NCBI GenBank assembly: GCA_003216775.1
Contig: QCII01000006.1
Coordinates: 1 to 64,000 of the forward strand
Source of the DNA: Prochlorococcus sp. AG-402-K21
GTDB lineage: Bacteria > Cyanobacteriota > Cyanobacteriia > PCC-6307 > Cyanobiaceae
Length of the DNA: 64,000 nt
Reading direction: 5' to 3'
Shown here: positions 33,797 to 39,871 of the stretch, one piece after another
Position numbering within the stretch: position 1 is the stretch's first letter
How the letters are laid out: the number at the start of each line of letters is the position of its first letter
Program-made: the position numbers and the translations under genes
The notes under the pieces: model-generated
Databases searched by the model: none
The model's input: only the letters and a program-made list of their open reading frames with translations
What the model was told of the DNA's origin: nothing

Positions 33797-33949
33797 TTAA
33801 TCGCAAAAAATTTTGCAATGGTTATTACTAGGATGCTTTTCGCATTCTTTATTCCAGTAAGCTTCAAGTTCTTTCGCCTTAATATCGTATGAAAGATCTT
33901 TTGTATCTAAGTCCATCTCTTGGATGGTGAATGTGTCGTTTAGTGCCAT
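33797..33949 (-). CDS. Cys-peptide A2, 50 aa
   Basis: Starts MALNDTFTIQEMDLD and ends NKECEKHPSNNHCKIFCD. It aligns along its length with the 54-aa peptide at 38212-38376 (shared KELxxYWxxEC-x-HP-x3-HCK). I chose the ATG at 33949 from that alignment; the open frame extends to 34054. A GAGG sequence lies 11 bases upstream. It heads the A cassette, transcribed leftward toward the membrane peptide. Confidence 0.75.
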   Translation of the reverse strand: MALNDTFTIQEMDLDTKDLSYDIKAKELEAYWNKECEKHPSNNHCKIFCD

Positions 33950-34115
33950 AAGACTTACCTCTTGACTACACTTATGTTCTAATTCATTTGAATAGTTAAT
34001 CTCAAGTTTTATGTGTGCGGTTAGAGGAACAAAATTGTACGGATTAAGGATCAAAAAAAACTCTCAAAGTAAAAATAATCACCAGAAAAATATCTTCAAA
34101 GGTATTAATTTTAAA

Positions 34116-34259
34116 TTACTTTTTATAAATAAATTTTTGTATGTCTTCGAATAGGTTAGATTTTGATTTAAAAAATCCATTATTTTTTAAATAAGATTTT
34201 CCTTTCTCTATATTTTTAATTCTTTTTTTATAAGAATTTTCATCTAAATCTTTTTGCAT
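34116..34259 (-). CDS. Small basic hypothetical protein, 47 aa
   Basis: Starts MQKDLDENSYKKRIKNIEKG and ends FEDIQKFIYKK, Lys-rich and probably helical. It lies 160 bases upstream of the Cys-peptide cassette on the same strand. No family is recognised. It is supported only by a clean frame and typical codon use. Confidence 0.5.
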   Translation of the reverse strand: MQKDLDENSYKKRIKNIEKGKSYLKNNGFFKSKSNLFEDIQKFIYKK

Positions 34260-34523
34260 AAAAAAATAGCTGGAACCTCATTCTGATTAGTGCTCACAAA
34301 AAAGTGGTTACCTTAAATACAAAATTTAAGTTTTTCTTAAACTACTTCTCATTCAAACTAAAGATCTGTAAAAATAGTTTCTTTACTTAAATTTTGTGAA
34401 TTAATAATGAAAAATAAATTAAAAATAAAATTCTTAGAAAAAAGGTGATTTAGGTAGGAAACACTACATCAATTACCTATTAGGAATAATTAGTTTGTAA
34501 ATATTAAATCCAAATTACTTATT

Positions 34524-34652
34524 ATGGAATTCGCAAAAAAATTCATGACCGAAAAAGCTGAAAAGCTTAACGGTAAAGCTGCAATGCTTGGAATGTTTGC
34601 TCTTATAGGGGCTTACTATTTTACTGGTCAAATTGTTCCAGGTATCTTCTAA
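34524..34652 (+). CDS. hli: High-light-inducible protein (one-helix)
   Basis: A chlorophyll a/b-binding-like one-helix thylakoid protein that protects photosystems during light or other stress. It has 42 aa with the Chl-binding signature EKLNGKAAMLGMFALIGAYYFTGQ and the end VPGIF. It is followed by a perfect terminator. It is one of four intact hli genes in this window and lies alone on the plus strand between minus-strand genes. Confidence 0.95.
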   Translation: MEFAKKFMTEKAEKLNGKAAMLGMFALIGAYYFTGQIVPGIF

Positions 34653-34679
34653 AAAAAATTATTTTTGTAATTTTTTGAG

Positions 34680-34700
34680 GGGCTTTATTAAGCCCTTTTT
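34680..34700 (+). terminator. hli terminator
   Basis: GGGCTT (34680-34685) and AAGCCC (34690-34695) form a 6-bp stem around a TATT loop, followed by a run of seven T. It is a textbook factor-independent terminator, 27 bases after the hli stop. Confidence 0.9.
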
Positions 34701-34729
34701 TTAATTTTCTAATAATTCAAACAATTTGC

Positions 34730-35020
34730 TTATGACAAGCTGATTTCATATTGATTAATTAATTTTGTAAAATCATCAACTCTTTTTTTTCCGTTCTTTA
34801 ATGGTCTTGAGGAGTCAAGTACAACTGCACAACATAATTGCCAACAAGATTTTTCATCTAGGTCTAATTTCTCGCAAATATTTTTTGGGGCTTTAAAAAC
34901 TGTAGTTATTTCTTCAATATGTTGAGTGGTTTCCCATAACTCTCCTTCAAGAAAGTCAAGCTCAATATTTGATAATAATTTTGTCGCTACGTAATCTTTG
35001 ATTAGCTCAGTTAATTCCAC
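34730..35020 (-). CDS. Hypothetical protein, 96 aa
   Basis: Starts MELTELIKDYVATKLL and contains KSCWQLCCAVVLDSSRPLKNGKK. It is soluble and mainly helical, with three cysteines. No known family comes to mind. It is the first gene downstream of the GACAGTCGATCT-terminator element at 35077-35119, whose T-run ends 57 bases ahead of its ATG. Confidence 0.65.
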   Translation of the reverse strand: MELTELIKDYVATKLLSNIELDFLEGELWETTQHIEEITTVFKAPKNICEKLDLDEKSCWQLCCAVVLDSSRPLKNGKKRVDDFTKLINQYEISLS

Positions 35021-35076
35021 AATATTTCTTAAAGCAAAAGAAGTTAAATTACATCTTAGTATTTATATAGCAAGAT

Positions 35077-35119
35077 AAAAAAAAAGGAGCTAATTGCTCC
35101 TCATTTTAGATCGACTGTC
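35077..35119 (-). ncRNA. GACAGTCGATCT-terminator element, copy 1
   Basis: Read on the minus strand: GACAGTCGATCT, seven bases, stem GGAGC-AATTA-GCTCC, then a run of nine T. The gene to its right (35209) is on the opposite strand, so this cannot be the terminator of an upstream minus-strand gene. It must belong to a transcript starting within the 90 bases between them. It is either a tiny RNA or a leader attenuator for the 34730-35020 gene. Confidence 0.5.
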
Positions 35120-35208
35120 AATTAATTATTCCATCTAATATCAACTTAATATAAGTAATCATTCAATTAAATTTATGCTTAAATATTTCAGTTCTCATTA
35201 ATTTAAAA

Positions 35209-35427
35209 ATGTATTATTCAGAAACTAAAGTGATAATGGGTGGTCTAGCCCATGTTCCAATATTAATCTTCATAGTAAATTTAATTAAAGGTAAGTTTGA
35301 ATCTATAGCAGCAAAAGTAGTTGAGGTTAAAACGGAAGAGCCAAAGGTAAAAGTAGTTGAAGCAAAAGAAGAAGAAGTAAAAGCGGAAGAGTTAAACGCA
35401 AGTGAAGTTAAAGAAGAAGCAGAATAA
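35209..35427 (+). CDS. Membrane peptide with Lys/Glu/Val-rich tail, 72 aa
   Basis: An N-terminal hydrophobic stretch (about 10-28, GGLAHVPILIFIVNLIKG) is followed by a tail of imperfect VxEVKxEEPKxK-type repeats ending EVKEEAE. It is likely a single-pass membrane protein with a charged, extended tail, which resembles low-complexity linkers. The ATG is at 35209. The family is unknown. Confidence 0.65.
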   Translation: MYYSETKVIMGGLAHVPILIFIVNLIKGKFESIAAKVVEVKTEEPKVKVVEAKEEEVKAEELNASEVKEEAE

Positions 35428-35540
35428 CAGTAAGAAATAGTTAAAAAAGATGTTTTTATTTCTCTAGTTTAGATAGATTTTTAATCAAAAAAGTTTGAGT
35501 AAAGTTTGAGTAAAAAATTACGATTCCTTGAGATCCCAGT

Positions 35541-35717
35541 TATAACTAGTCGCGCTCACTTTTCATTAGCCAGTAATTAACATCAGTCATATCAGTACTT
35601 TAGGAGAAAACTACAATTTGTGAACGGTGTTTGAACAGAATATTAAAAACGTTCAATATTAGCTTTATTATCCAACAAATTTTCTATTTAGGAAAGTGAT
35701 GGGTGGTGTGGGGAAAA
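35541..35717 (-). repeat. EVE-gene 5'-end repeat, copy 2
   Basis: On the minus strand the EVE start region reads MTDVNYWLMKSERD and stops, against MTEEKFWLMKSEPD in the intact gene: a truncated gene start. The upstream part matches copy 1 through TTTAGGAAAGTGATGGGTGGTGTGG (35688-35711). Two direct-repeat pairs lie nearby: AGTTTGAGTAA twice (from about 35491) and GTGAACGGTGTTTGAAC (35621 region). Confidence 0.75.
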
Positions 35718-35806
35718 ATTATACTCTTTATGATGTAGGTACTGATAATACTCAATTCGTACAAGCAGGATATCAAACAGAAAAAATGATTAAGGGATTT
35801 GGATAA
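35699..35806 (+). CDS. Possible 35-aa peptide at the repeat boundary
   Basis: An open frame starting MGGVGKNYTLYDVGTD, ending MIKGFG. Its first codons lie in the EVE repeat (copy 1 has the parallel frame MCGVGKLH). A GGAAAG sequence lies just upstream. Support is weak, and it could be chance. Confidence 0.3.
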   Translation: MGGVGKNYTLYDVGTDNTQFVQAGYQTEKMIKGFG

Positions 35807-35890
35807 TTTAAAATATTTAATTAAATAAGGATTTAACTAATACTTAATAAAACTGCCTTATAAGTTAACTATATATAACAACTTTTGACT

Positions 35891-36208
35891 ATGAAAAAAC
35901 TTCTTTTAATAGTATTTTCTTTATCTTTTCTGTACTCATGCAGTAATGATAAAGATTTTTTTGTTACCAAAGAAAATGCATTAATTAGTTGCGGTGGTAA
36001 ATCTCGTATTATTGAAAATGAAAATGAAGAGATAATTAATACAGAAGTTAAGGATTTAATAGATGGAATAGGTAAGTATGTGGAATTTACAGTTGTAGAG
36101 ACTGATAAGAAAGGCGGAAAATATAGAATTATTAATTGTTTTCCAAGTGAAGAACCACAAGATTCAATAATAAAAACTATAAAAACAAATTATAAATTGA
36201 ATAATTAA
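35891..36208 (+). CDS. Putative lipoprotein, 105 aa
   Basis: Starts MKKLLLIVFSLSFLYSCSND, a lipoprotein signal peptide with the lipobox LYSC (cleavage before Cys17 or so). The mature part is hydrophilic with two further cysteines (LISCGGK, IINCFPSEE) that may form a disulfide in the periplasm. It lacks a recognised domain. It lies in the segment between repeat copies 2 and 3. Confidence 0.75.
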   Translation: MKKLLLIVFSLSFLYSCSNDKDFFVTKENALISCGGKSRIIENENEEIINTEVKDLIDGIGKYVEFTVVETDKKGGKYRIINCFPSEEPQDSIIKTIKTNYKLNN

Positions 36209-36265
36209 AAGATTTTTTGGAGTGAGGGACTTGCATTTAAAGAAATTAAAGGGAATATAAAGAAA

Positions 36266-36460
36266 ATGATAATTCCAATGGAATCAATTAAAACCCCAAA
36301 AAGAATTATTAAGAAACAGCTTAAAAATGTTAATAAAGCAATTATTGAAATTGCAGAAATGAAATTTGTAAATATTGAAGAAAAAGAAGAAAAATTAGAC
36401 GCTCTTGTTTTTTTGAAGAATCAAATATTGAGGAAGGCGGAGAAGTTAGAAATAAAATAA
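36266..36460 (+). CDS. Small Lys/Ile-rich hypothetical protein, 64 aa
   Basis: Starts MIIPMESIKTPKRIIKKQ and is probably one long amphipathic helix pair (NVNKAIIEIAEMKFVNIEEKE). It lies 57 bases behind the lipoprotein gene on the same strand. No family is recognised. Confidence 0.55.
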   Translation: MIIPMESIKTPKRIIKKQLKNVNKAIIEIAEMKFVNIEEKEEKLDALVFLKNQILRKAEKLEIK

Positions 36461-36488
36461 CTACATAATTGTAGATATTGAATCGTTA

Positions 36489-36731
36489 CTATTTTGTATC
36501 AGCTACATTCTTAAAGAAATCACAATAAGTCATCAATTCTGATTCAGTTTCAATTTTGAGATTTAAATCATTAATTGCTTTCTTGGTATCAATTCTGTAG
36601 CCATACCAATCTAAACAAACTTCTCTCTGTCTTTGGGTGTCTGAAATCTCAGGGGTATCTAATTTATTCGATGTATTGGAACAACCCCACATCAAAGCCA
36701 TAAATGGGATAAATAAAATTAAGCGTTTCAT
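36489..36731 (-). CDS. Putative lipoprotein, 80 aa
   Basis: Starts MKRLILFIPFMALMWGCSNTS, a lipoprotein signal with the lipobox LMWGC. The mature part has two cysteines (REVCLDWYGYRID and MTYCDFF). Its start overlaps the stop of the membrane-protein gene upstream by four bases (ATGA), so the two are coupled. The function is unknown. Confidence 0.75.
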   Translation of the reverse strand: MKRLILFIPFMALMWGCSNTSNKLDTPEISDTQRQREVCLDWYGYRIDTKKAINDLNLKIETESELMTYCDFFKNVADTK

Positions 36732-37123
36732 TTTTTCCTTTTAACTAATCCATAAGTACAAAATATAGGGTTCAATATTAAAACAACCCAAAAAGGAGGT
36801 GGAGGACCTCCATCAACAATTGTTCCAGCATTAAAAGTATTGAATAAGGCTACTGCTAATAAACAAGCCATTAAAGCTAGTTCACCTGATAAAACTTTTT
36901 TTAAAGATTTTTTATCTTTGATAGAGCTGCAAATAATCAATAAGAAACCTATCCCTAAATTACTAGCTGCTACAACATCTGCAGTCCCTCTTACAAGAAG
37001 CAATGTTTCACTTGAAGCGTTGCCTGCGATAGTTTCCACAGAAAAAATTAGTAGGAAAATAATTAATAAACCCAATAGGATATGAAGACTCCCAGTAGTT
37101 ATTAAAATATTTTTTAACTTCAT
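36728..37123 (-). CDS. Four-helix membrane protein, 131 aa
   Basis: Four hydrophobic segments (about 8-30, 42-66, 76-96, 108-125), with the loop NAGTIVDGGPPPPFW before the last. No named family is certain; it has the look of small integral DUF4345-type proteins. It has no ribosome site: the T-run of a GACAGTCGATCT-terminator element ends three bases before its ATG, so the hairpin sits where the ribosome should bind. It is coupled to the downstream lipoprotein gene. Confidence 0.75.
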   Translation of the reverse strand: MKLKNILITTGSLHILLGLLIIFLLIFSVETIAGNASSETLLLVRGTADVVAASNLGIGFLLIICSSIKDKKSLKKVLSGELALMACLLAVALFNTFNAGTIVDGGPPPPFWVVLILNPIFCTYGLVKRKK

Positions 37124-37126
37124 AGT

Positions 37127-37165
37127 AAAAAGGAGCTAATTGCCCCTTAGTTAAGATCGACTGTC
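37127..37165 (-). ncRNA. GACAGTCGATCT-terminator element, copy 2
   Basis: Minus strand: GACAGTCGATCT, seven bases, stem GGGGC-AATTA-GCTCC (one G-U pair), then five T, three bases before the ATG of the 36728-37123 gene. A TAGAAT hexamer 11 bases upstream of the motif could be a -10 box. It could also end transcription of the 37217-37372 gene, but the copies at 35.1 and 41.9 kb have no such gene. Confidence 0.5.
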
Positions 37166-37216
37166 AAACAGTATGTATTCTAGATTTTCAGCTTCTCTTG
37201 TAAACAAGCATTTTAT

Positions 37217-37372
37217 TTAGCCAGAACAAGAAAAAGCACCTGCAAGAATATTCTTAAAAATTGGTGCTTGACCTAATGCGTATAAGAAGAAAGTGGATGA
37301 TGCGAGAGTAATAGCTATTTTAGAAGCCCTGTTAACTTTCAAATTTGAGACTTTTGTAAATGCAGAATTCAT
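37217..37372 (-). CDS. Small membrane protein, 51 aa
   Basis: Starts MNSAFTKVSNLKVNRASKIA, then a hydrophobic helix (about 20-34) and a tail ending NILAGAFSCSG. It is single-pass with a basic N-terminus. It is of unknown family. The 76-aa EQQ-repeat gene lies 76 bases upstream on the same strand. Confidence 0.65.
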   Translation of the reverse strand: MNSAFTKVSNLKVNRASKIAITLASSTFFLYALGQAPIFKNILAGAFSCSG

Positions 37373-37448
37373 TTGTTCATAAATGTGATGAAATTATAAT
37401 AGCTGAATAGAAAAAATGTTCAGCATCAAAATTTACCAAACATTAATT

Positions 37449-37679
37449 TTATTGCTGTTGCTGCTGCTCCTGCTGCTCCTGCTGCTCCTGCTGCTCCTGC
37501 ATTTTTATATGTTCGAATTCTTTTTTAGAAACTATTCTCATTTTGAACTCTGGATACCTTGTCTTCCACCATTTATTTATTGAAATTGCTACACCCGTTA
37601 AATCTTGGGTACAAATATGTACCCATAAAATCTTAGTTTGTTCTTCTTTATAGAATTCCCAACTCGAAGGTGAAGTCAT
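37449..37679 (-). CDS. 76-aa protein with C-terminal Glu-Gln-Gln repeat
   Basis: Starts MTSPSSWEFYKEEQTK. The N-terminal 58 residues look like a small globular domain (LWVHICTQDLTGVAISINKW). The last 18 residues are four EQQ units followed by QQQ, encoded by tandem nine-base units. The family is unknown. Confidence 0.65.
   Translation of the reverse strand: MTSPSSWEFYKEEQTKILWVHICTQDLTGVAISINKWWKTRYPEFKMRIVSKKEFEHIKMQEQQEQQEQQEQQQQQ
37452..37500. repeat. Nine-base tandem repeat (TGCTGCTCC)
   Basis: Four nearly exact tandem copies of TGCTGCTCC inside the 3' end of the 37449-37679 gene, bordered by TGCTGTTGC. The unit is GC-rich against its surroundings and a multiple of three, so copy-number change would keep the frame. 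Confidence 0.85.
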
Positions 37680-37730
37680 TAAATCGTGAACATATCGTGA
37701 ACATTTTTTACGGGCTTTTGAAATCCATTG

Positions 37731-37881
37731 CTATAACTACTGGCACATGGTTCATTAGCCAGTAATTAATGTCAGTCATATTAATAATTTAGAAGAAAAC
37801 TACAATGTGTGAACGGTGTGTGAACAGAATATTAAAAATATTCAATTCTAGGTTAATCATCCATCAAATTATCTATTTAGG
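37731..37881 (-). repeat. EVE-gene 5'-end repeat, copy 3
   Basis: On the minus strand the EVE start region reads MTDINYWLM and then continues into unrelated codons. The upstream part follows copy 2 closely (ACTACAATGTGTGAACGGTG against ACTACAATTTGTGAACGGTG). It ends at TTTAGG (37876-37881), where the hli remnant starts. The direct repeat CGTGAACATATCGTGAACAT (37685-37704) lies on the far side. Confidence 0.75.
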
Positions 37882-37955
37882 TTGCTCTTGTTGATCTAAT
37901 TGCTCTCGTTGGAGCATACATAACAACTGGTCAAATTGTACCAGGAATAATTTAA
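37881..37955 (+). pseudogene. hli remnant (C-terminal half only)
   Basis: The frame reads VALVDLIALVGAYITTGQIVPGII and stops, which is the second half of a high-light-inducible protein helix and its invariant end. There is an in-frame TAG directly before it and no start codon. The break coincides exactly with the end of EVE repeat copy 3, so the hli gene was cut by the event that made that junction. Confidence 0.8.
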
Positions 37956-37980
37956 TTTTTATCAACGAATATTTTCTTTG

Positions 37981-38013
37981 AGTCAGCTAGTAGTGATACA
38001 GTCTGACTTTTTG
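37981..38013 (+). terminator. Hairpin with TAGTAGTGATACA loop (copy 1)
   Basis: AGTCAG (37981-37986) pairs with CTGACT (38003-38008), followed by five T. The 16-base loop CTAGTAGTGATACAGT recurs in the hairpin at 46986-47015. It lies 25 bases after the hli remnant and presumably served as its terminator. Confidence 0.7.
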
Positions 38014-38021
38014 CCCTCCTA

Positions 38022-38123
38022 TTAATGTTGTTGTTTGTAGCCATTCCAAGTTTGATTCAACCTTAATCCAAAATATGCAATTAAAATTATCCAAAAAAGA
38101 ATCTCTAAACTTAAATTAGTCAT
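38022..38123 (-). CDS. Single-pass membrane peptide B, 33 aa
   Basis: Starts MTNLSLEILFWIILIAYFGLR and ends TWNGYKQQH. It is a clear paralogue of the peptide at 33609-33710, with the same length, helix and tail. A GGAGG site precedes the ATG. It is transcribed leftward behind its Cys-peptide partner (38212-38376). Confidence 0.75.
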   Translation of the reverse strand: MTNLSLEILFWIILIAYFGLRLNQTWNGYKQQH

Positions 38124-38211
38124 CTACTTTCCTCCTTTTTTTTACTAACTGAGCTTTACTACGGATTAAATATAAAAATCAAGGGTAAGAATACTTAAAA
38201 TAGACCGGATA

Positions 38212-38376
38212 TTAATCATAATAAAGTTTGCAATGACTATTAGTAGGATGCTCAATACATTCTTGATCCCAATAATTTTTTAATTCTTTTTTGGGTAATT
38301 GATAATTGAAATCATGCATTCTCCACATGTCTGAAGTTACATTCCTGAGAGCTGTGAATGGAGTGGTGAGTTTCAT
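38212..38376 (-). CDS. Cys-peptide B, 54 aa
   Basis: Starts MKLTTPFTALRNVTSDMW and ends DQECIEHPTNSHCKLYYD. It is a paralogue of the 50-aa peptide at 33797-33949; the spacer to the membrane peptide is also alike in both places (shared TATAAAAATCAAG.GTAAGAATACTT). A strong AGGAGG lies eight bases before the ATG. It has two cysteines, where the A2 copy has three. Confidence 0.75.
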   Translation of the reverse strand: MKLTTPFTALRNVTSDMWRMHDFNYQLPKKELKNYWDQECIEHPTNSHCKLYYD

Positions 38377-38535
38377 AAAACCTCCTTTATCTCTGCTTCT
38401 TAATTATCCTCCTTTTAACTTGAAATTAATAGAGTATTAATACCCGAGTAGAAATAACTCAGGAGTCAAAAGTACAACATCGACTTTGTGGACAGTGAGG
38501 TGCATACGACACGAAGAGGACAAAAAAATGCCCTC

Positions 38536-38706
38536 TTATTTTAAGTTATTTGAATGTTTTGATGGAGACCCCCAATTACAAGACTCTAAACATTCTTCCA
38601 ATAATTTTTCAGAGGGAATCTCTAGTGCGCAGCTTCGAAGGCAATCATAGAAGGCATACCTAGGATCCAATTGATTTTTGAATTGTTTATTTCGAAAAGT
38701 ATTCAT
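38536..38706 (-). CDS. Twin CX3C peptide, 56 aa
   Basis: Starts MNTFRNKQFKNQLDPRY. Two CX3C motifs, DCLRSC and ECLESC, are separated by 12 residues, the layout of a disulfide- or metal-bridged helical hairpin. It follows the 35-aa gene at 38709 by two bases. Another twin CX3C peptide lies at 50547-50705. The function is unknown. Confidence 0.7.
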   Translation of the reverse strand: MNTFRNKQFKNQLDPRYAFYDCLRSCALEIPSEKLLEECLESCNWGSPSKHSNNLK

Positions 38707-38708
38707 AT

Positions 38709-38816
38709 TCAAACTCCCTTTGCTTGTTTTCCAAGTTGATTAATTAATCTGTCCAACCATAAAGTGTTGTCAATCTTTTTTGCTTTTTTAAAGTATTTTG
38801 TTTTATACGTACTCAT
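38709..38816 (-). CDS. Small basic peptide, 35 aa
   Basis: Starts MSTYKTKYFKKAKKIDN and ends NQLGKQAKGV, strongly basic. Its stop is two bases from the start of the twin CX3C gene, and its last codons supply that gene's GGGAG ribosome site. The two form a mini-operon. No family is recognised. Confidence 0.6.
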   Translation of the reverse strand: MSTYKTKYFKKAKKIDNTLWLDRLINQLGKQAKGV

Positions 38817-38970
38817 GAAGTTGTACCTCAATCATTGAAACTAACTTAGATGTAATGACTTAAATTTCCCAGAGCAAAAATACTGATTGTGAAAATAATG
38901 AAATGTTTAAAAGTCTTATGTAATAAAAAGGAGTAATATCAGTATTTTTTTTATGCAGAGGATATAAAAA

Positions 38971-39066
38971 TTAGCGTTTTATTTTAAAAGTAAAGTATGC
39001 AAACGCACTAAGCAATAAAAGACTCAGAACCCCATAAGTAATAGCGATCCCGTACATGTGCGTCAT
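38971..39066 (-). CDS. Tiny membrane protein, 31 aa (third in operon)
   Basis: Starts MTHMYGIAITYGVLSLLLLSAF and ends FKIKR. One membrane helix occupies most of it. Its ATG overlaps the stop of the preceding gene (ATGA, 39063-39066). It is comparable in size to photosystem or cytochrome small subunits, but I cannot match it to one. Confidence 0.7.
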   Translation of the reverse strand: MTHMYGIAITYGVLSLLLLSAFAYFTFKIKR

Positions 39067-39203
39067 TTATTTATAAAGACATAAGCAGAATATAAATAAA
39101 CTAAGAAAACTCCAATAGCAATGGAACTTCCAAAAATAATAAAGTTCCAAATTTTATATAATTTAGGTTTTTTAAATTCTTTTTCTTCTTCTTTAATAAT
39201 CAT
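39063..39203 (-). CDS. Small membrane protein, 46 aa (second in operon)
   Basis: Starts MIIKEEEKEFKKPKLYKIWN. The charged N-terminus is followed by a membrane helix (about 20-42, FIIFGSSIAIGVFLVYLYSAY). It overlaps both neighbours by four bases, so three tiny membrane proteins are made in coupled fashion. The family is unknown. Confidence 0.7.
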   Translation of the reverse strand: MIIKEEEKEFKKPKLYKIWNFIIFGSSIAIGVFLVYLYSAYVFINK

Positions 39204-39313
39204 TTATTTTCTTTTTTTCTGGCAGCATTACCTTTTGCTCTTAATACCAAAGTTATTGTAAGGGCAGTACTTAATATCACAACATCAATTAATAGGTGTG
39301 GGGAGATATTCAT
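39200..39313 (-). CDS. Small membrane protein, 37 aa (first in operon)
   Basis: Starts MNISPHLLIDVVILSTALTI and ends RAKGNAARKKENK: one membrane helix (about 8-24) and a basic tail. It is first of three coupled mini-genes. The GACAGTCGATCT-terminator element at 39373-39414 lies 60 bases upstream on the same strand. Confidence 0.7.
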   Translation of the reverse strand: MNISPHLLIDVVILSTALTITLVLRAKGNAARKKENK

Positions 39314-39372
39314 CAGCTGATAAGAGAAATAATAAGAGTCATTATCTTTTCAGCAATAAATCTATTAGACAT

Positions 39373-39414
39373 TAAAAAAGAGGGTATTAATCCTCTAAGT
39401 CTAGATCGACTGTC
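39373..39414 (-). ncRNA. GACAGTCGATCT-terminator element, copy 3
   Basis: Minus strand: GACAGTCGATCT, six bases, stem AGAGG-ATTAATAC-CCTCT-like, then six T. TAAAAT lies 11 bases upstream of the motif and fits a -10 box. Downstream is the three-gene membrane-peptide operon. The nearest minus-strand gene upstream ends 250 bases away and has its own terminator. Confidence 0.5.
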
Positions 39415-39550
39415 AATCACTGTCTATTTTAGCTTTTTATCTTCTCTATAAAAAACTTTAAACAAAAGATTTACAACACTTTTATCTTCTAGGAAAGTAT
39501 TATTATTTTTATTTTATAACGAGTTTCAATTAAAAAATATCTCCGGAAAG

Positions 39551-39573
39551 AAGGGGCCAAAAATTGACCCCTT
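39551..39573 (-). terminator. Terminator hairpin behind the 39662-39871 gene
   Basis: AAGGGG (39551-39556) and CCCCTT (39568-39573), with CAA/TTG pairs inside, form a strong stem in both orientations. On the minus strand it is about 90 bases after the stop of the gene at 39662, and is followed by CTTTCC. Confidence 0.65.
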
Positions 39574-39661
39574 TTGGTGAAACTCTTCCAAAGAAACACC
39601 AATAAAATCATACTCTACAAGATTAAAAGTTAAACATATTAACAAAATCAAGATAAACAAT

Positions 39662-39871
39662 TTAGGCGGCCTTTTTAAAAGGGTTCATATTCCTTAAAAA
39701 GTTATTACTTTTGCGGGTACTCATTTTTCTATATCTTTGATTTATATCTAGGATATATTTTCTGGCTTTCTTATCACTTTCAATTTTCTTTTTTCGAAGA
39801 CGTAAAGCCCTTAATTCTTCAATTGACATGAGGCTATCCTCTTCGTTGGGATTTAAATGATCAAATTGCAT
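39662..39871 (-). CDS. Basic hypothetical protein, 69 aa
   Basis: Starts MQFDHLNPNEEDSLMSIEEL. The middle is very basic (LRLRKKKIESDKKARKY) and the end reads FLRNMNPFKKAA. It is likely a helical, nucleic-acid- or ribosome-contacting protein by charge only. No family is recognised. Confidence 0.6.
   Translation of the reverse strand: MQFDHLNPNEEDSLMSIEELRALRLRKKKIESDKKARKYILDINQRYRKMSTRKSNNFLRNMNPFKKAA

Noticed and set aside
37441-37500. CRISPR-like array
   Set aside because: The nine-base units are contiguous with no spacers and encode EQQ. It is a coding tandem repeat.
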